From: Flammeovirgaceae bacterium 311
GTDB taxonomy: Bacteria; Bacteroidota; Bacteroidia; Cytophagales; Cyclobacteriaceae
NCBI GenBank assembly: GCA_000597885.1
Contig: CP004371.1
Location: 1,814,501 to 1,878,500, forward strand
DNA: 64,000 nt
Direction of reading: 5' to 3'
Part shown: positions 61,353 to 64,000 of the stretch, piece after piece
Layout of the letters: each line of letters starts with the position of its first letter
Numbering within the stretch: the stretch's first letter is position 1
The notes under the pieces: generated by a model
Seen by the model: only the letters and a program-made list of their open reading frames with translations
Databases searched by the model: none
What the model was told of the DNA's origin: nothing
Translations under genes and position numbers: made by a program

Positions 61353-61595
61353 GTAATACAAGTGTTAAGCGCTGTTAGCTTTGAAACGCTAAATAAAGTG
61401 TGTTTAGACAAAGAACAAACGTAGAGCTACTAAAAATCCGTATCAAACTGATTTCCATATTCCTCTATTCTGTTGATTTATCTGTTGGTTTATTTATAAC
61501 GTTGTTTTTTACATTTTGGTCATGCCCTCCCAATGCAATTATGCTGCTTTCTGATCCGGTGGGCAAAAATTTCCGGAAGCAGCTGAATTTTCTGG

Positions 61596-62471
61596 TCAGC
61601 GGTAACGCCTGAGTGTTTGTTGTACACCGCTTAGGTAGCCGGCACCAAAAAGGTTTACATGCACCAGCAGGGGGTAAAGGTTGTAAATATCAAACCGTTC
61701 CTGGTAGCCCTTTTCCATGGGCTTTGCTTCCTGATAGGCACTATAGAAGGCGGCATCGAAACCACCAAACAACTTTGTAAAGGCAAGTTCTGCTTCTCTG
61801 TGACCATAGTACACAGCCGGGTCAATGATCCAGGCAGCGCCTTCGGGTCCTGCCATTACATTGCCACTCCACAAATCGCCGTGCAGCAGTGCAGGTGGTT
61901 CTGTTTGCAGCAGCTCCTGCAGGCGGGGATACAGCCGGCGAAACTGTTCCAGAAAGGCTTTATCTACCTGCTGGTTGTAGTAGGCCAGTCCCAGTTGTGG
62001 CTCCAGGCGGCGCTTTATAAAAAATTCAAGCCAGTCTGTCAGCGGCTCGTTGTTCTGGGGCAGTCGCCCTATGTAGTTATTGTGGCTAAGGCCATAGGTA
62101 TCTGCCGAACAGCTGTGCAATTGTGCCAGCCCCTGCCCCAGCCGCTGCCAGTAATCTTTGCGGTGGGGACGGCTGTCCAGGTACTCCAGCAACAGAAAAT
62201 ACCTCCCTTCTACCACTCCCAGCCCTATAACCTCAGGTACTGGCAGGGCTTTCGCTTCCCGCAGTAACGCCAGGCCTTTTGCTTCGGCCTCAAACATTTC
62301 AGCTTCGGCGGTATCATTCCACTTAATAAAAAACTCCCCTCCACTGGTTTTCAAATATATGGTTTGGTTAATGCAGCCCCCGCCCTTCATTTGCATATCC
62401 AGCAGTTGGAGCTCCTGACCGGTGGCGATAAAGAGGGCCTGCTCAAGAAACTGGTTGGGGCTATCGAACAT
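61596..62471 (-). CDS. Fructosamine kinase family protein
   Basis: I start at MFDSPNQFLEQALFIATG (62471), giving 291 residues; the frame is open further upstream but overlaps most of the PTP 3' end there. It has the kinase-like fold of the APH group: GGCINQTIYLKTSGGEFFIKW (nucleotide loop and Lys), LLHGDLWSGNVM (catalytic Asp, His-Gly-Asp-Leu-Trp), and WIIDPAVYYGHREAELAF (metal Asp-Pro-Ala). It phosphorylates glycated amino groups so that they break down, that is, protein or amine deglycation. Its start overlaps the end of the PTP gene by 11 bases, suggesting coupling. Confidence 0.88.
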   Translation of the reverse strand: MFDSPNQFLEQALFIATGQELQLLDMQMKGGGCINQTIYLKTSGGEFFIKWNDTAEAEMFEAEAKGLALLREAKALPVPEVIGLGVVEGRYFLLLEYLDSRPHRKDYWQRLGQGLAQLHSCSADTYGLSHNNYIGRLPQNNEPLTDWLEFFIKRRLEPQLGLAYYNQQVDKAFLEQFRRLYPRLQELLQTEPPALLHGDLWSGNVMAGPEGAAWIIDPAVYYGHREAELAFTKLFGGFDAAFYSAYQEAKPMEKGYQERFDIYNLYPLLVHVNLFGAGYLSGVQQTLRRYR

Positions 62472-63042
62472 GGGACGGCAGCTTGTGCTTACGAACCACA
62501 AAACTGATAAAGTTTTCAATGGTGCGGTCAAGGATATCAAACACCTCCTGGAATCCCTCTTCTCCCCCATAATAAGGATCGGGTACGGCCAGATTTGGGG
62601 TTAAGGGATCACGGGGGTTATCTGCCAGGGGATCAATATTGGTATAAGGCTGGTTTTCATTAGCGGTATTATGGGGCTGGGCACCGGGTTCAAAATCGCG
62701 CATCAGGTAAATGCGGCCACCCAGTGCTACATCAGCTTCGGCCAGGGTGTTTAGTATTTCCATGTTCTCAGCATCCATAGCCAGTACATAATGATAGTAC
62801 TGTAAATCAGGTGTAGTTACCTGGCGGGCCGAGTGAGCTATTTTGATCCCCATTCGTTCAACGGTACTGATGGTGCGTCTGTCAGCAGGGCCGCCCACAT
62901 GGTAATCGCCAGTACCGGCAGAGTCTGCCTCAAAATAATCCGCTAATCCCTTTTCTGCAATTTTATGATGAAAGATGGCTTCTGCCATGGGTGACCGGCA
63001 TATGTTGCCCAGGCACACAAACAGTACTTTTATTTTATCCAT
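62461..63042 (-). CDS. Low-molecular-weight protein-tyrosine phosphatase
   Basis: This 193-residue protein has the P-loop near the N terminus, VCLGNICRSPMAEAIF, the C-x5-R-S pattern of LMW-PTPs, and the general acid Asp in VPDPYYGG. It is longer than the usual 150-160 residues because of an insert (about 120-160, with NTANENQPYTNIDPLADNP). It dephosphorylates phosphotyrosine, in many bacteria on exopolysaccharide kinases, but none is nearby. The next gene overlaps its end by 11 bases. Confidence 0.92.
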   Translation of the reverse strand: MDKIKVLFVCLGNICRSPMAEAIFHHKIAEKGLADYFEADSAGTGDYHVGGPADRRTISTVERMGIKIAHSARQVTTPDLQYYHYVLAMDAENMEILNTLAEADVALGGRIYLMRDFEPGAQPHNTANENQPYTNIDPLADNPRDPLTPNLAVPDPYYGGEEGFQEVFDILDRTIENFISFVVRKHKLPSHVR

Positions 63043-63521
63043 GAATTGATCTGGATTTGGTTAAAAAATTTATTCCATACAAGCATAACCTGCAAAAGCA
63101 CCTGTAGTTTAGCTGTTTTACAATCGTTAAGACAAAGGCAAACCTATTCAGACTGCAGTAAGAGCCGTATTTTGCAGGTGACCGGGGCAGCAGTTAATCG
63201 GTAAGCGAAAACTATATAAAAAAAGGAAATTCCACTTTCAGCAGATATTTTCTTTATTTTTTAAAGTGATAAACAACCTCTAATACAGGTACTTAGCAAT
63301 CAAAAGATGCTGCTTTAAAAAAAATTTAAATTATTTTATTTAACAGGGGTTACCTCTGGTGGGGCTTACGGTATAAAGAAGTACATAACACACTTATTCA
63401 TACACCTGTTTAACATCTATTAAGCATTAAGCCTCTCTTAGTTTTAAGAGAGGTTTTCTTTTTTACTTCCCGCCCATTTTATTCATCTTAGGCCCTGAAT
63501 TAAATTTTTCGCCTACGCCAC
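63043..63521. other. Long intergenic region with an orphan terminator
   Basis: About 480 bases, AT-rich in the middle, have no ORF of note. A plus-strand terminator at 63432-63464 has no plus-strand gene before it. The region could hold a small RNA or a regulated leader of the enoyl-CoA hydratase gene. Confidence 0.45.
63432..63464 (+). terminator. Orphan intrinsic terminator
   Basis: A perfect 9-base stem CCTCTCTTA/TAAGAGAGG with a GTTT loop is followed by TTTTCTTTTTT. It ends 58 bases before the ATG at 63522, and no annotated plus-strand gene ends upstream of it. Confidence 0.75.
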
Positions 63522-64000
63522 ATGCAAGCAGAATTCATTACCGTTACGCCCCAATACCGCAAACACATTGCCCTCATTGCCCTGAACCGCCCAAAGGAGC
63601 TCAACGCCCTTAATCTGCAGCTGATGGGTGAGTTACGCGATGCCCTGACTACGCTGGACGAAGACGACTCCGTGCGTGTAATAGTGCTAACCGGAAACGA
63701 ACGGGCCTTTGCAGCAGGTGCAGACATTAAGCAGATGGCCGGCAAAGGAGCCATTGACATGGCAAAAGTTGATCAGTTCAGCACCTGGGATAAGATTAAG
63801 CGCACCAAAAAGCCCCTGATAGCAGCTGTATCGGGCTTTGCCCTGGGAGGTGGCTGCGAGCTGGCCATGACCTGCGATATGATCGTAGCCTCAGAAACTG
63901 CCCAGTTTGGCCAACCCGAAATAAAAATTGGCGTGATGCCCGGTGCCGGCGGTACCCAGCGGCTCACCCGCGCCATCGGCAAAGCAAGGGCAATGGAACT
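63522..64000 (+). CDS. Enoyl-CoA hydratase/isomerase (start of gene, runs off window)
   Basis: The first 159 codons are visible. The crotonase fold is clear: [39 protein letters not shown] (oxyanion hole, acyl-CoA loop), [20 protein letters not shown] and [20 protein letters not shown] with the catalytic Glu region. It hydrates trans-2-enoyl-CoA in beta-oxidation or a related catabolic route. The gene is cut by the end of the window. The start follows the orphan terminator by 57 bases; no TAnnTTTG box was found in this gap. Confidence 0.93.
   Translation, partial: MQAEFITVTPQYRKHIALIALNRPKELNALNLQLMGELRDALTTLDEDDSVRVIVLTGNERAFAAGADIKQMAGKGAIDMAKVDQFSTWDKIKRTKKPLIAAVSGFALGGGCELAMTCDMIVASETAQFGQPEIKIGVMPGAGGTQRLTRAIGKARAME

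Noticed and set aside
61376-61383. TAGCTTTG on the plus strand as a promoter
   Set aside because: It matches the -7 box, but only the short 61400-61612 frame follows and it has no coding character.

Overview
This window looks like a chromosomal segment of a Bacteroidota bacterium, most likely order Cytophagales. The evidence is a SusC/SusD pair, PorT and a PorE-like OmpA protein of the type IX secretion system (T9SS), a menaquinone methyltransferase, many lipoproteins with acidic residues just after the lipidated Cys, SpoIIE phosphatases with the DSINYAQRIQ lead-in common in Cytophagales, and promoters of the Bacteroidota type (TTTG about 17-20 bases before TAnnTTTG). I saw no tRNA, rRNA, CRISPR array, intact IS or prophage.

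Layout. 1-13.4 kb: the N-terminal part of a ROK-family regulator, then a minus-strand locus read right to left as susC, susD, EEP phosphoesterase 3, PKD-PQQ propeller lipoprotein, EEP 2, PKD-PQQ propeller lipoprotein, EEP 1, and a secreted metallophosphoesterase fused to a PQQ-like propeller. It has no glycoside hydrolase, so it looks like a scavenging locus for a phosphate-ester substrate rather than a classical polysaccharide locus. 14-34 kb: mostly housekeeping genes. These are a GntP permease, nucleoside phosphorylase, trhO, a NeuD-like acyltransferase, a polytopic membrane protein, DUF2851, pyrF, lolA, ftsK, pyrD, a SpoIIAA-like protein, a remnant of a T9SS cargo gene, xerD, aroQ, a class V aminotransferase, marC, rnhA, a degenerate HepT-like protein, a tRNA methyltransferase, a saccharopine dehydrogenase-like protein and cdd.

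34.5-50.3 kb: a large signalling island. One plus-strand series runs cheR, cheB, a membrane GAF protein, a giant sensor (HAMP-GAF-PAS-PAS-SpoIIE), a SiaB-type kinase, a SiaC-type phosphoprotein, an ABC transporter with a long N-terminal region, an unknown lipoprotein and a small secreted protein. After an alpha/beta hydrolase comes a second set: another membrane SpoIIE phosphatase facing a SiaC-like gene and a SiaB-like gene in which two kinase domains are fused in tandem. The inferred logic is partner switching: SiaB kinases phosphorylate SiaC proteins and the sensor phosphatases remove the phosphate. In Pseudomonas the output is a diguanylate cyclase. None is present here, and an ABC transporter sits in the output position instead.

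50.3-64 kb: an SDR, porT, ubiE, a PorE-like OmpA protein, engB, a DUF5606 protein, fbp with a LacI/PurR-like operator upstream, an aspartokinase, a hypothetical protein, a subtilisin-like protease, a fructosamine kinase family protein, a low-molecular-weight tyrosine phosphatase, a terminator with no obvious gene, and the start of an enoyl-CoA hydratase gene that runs off the window.

Functions are assigned from motifs and remembered family features only; no database search was run. Domain boundaries are approximate.
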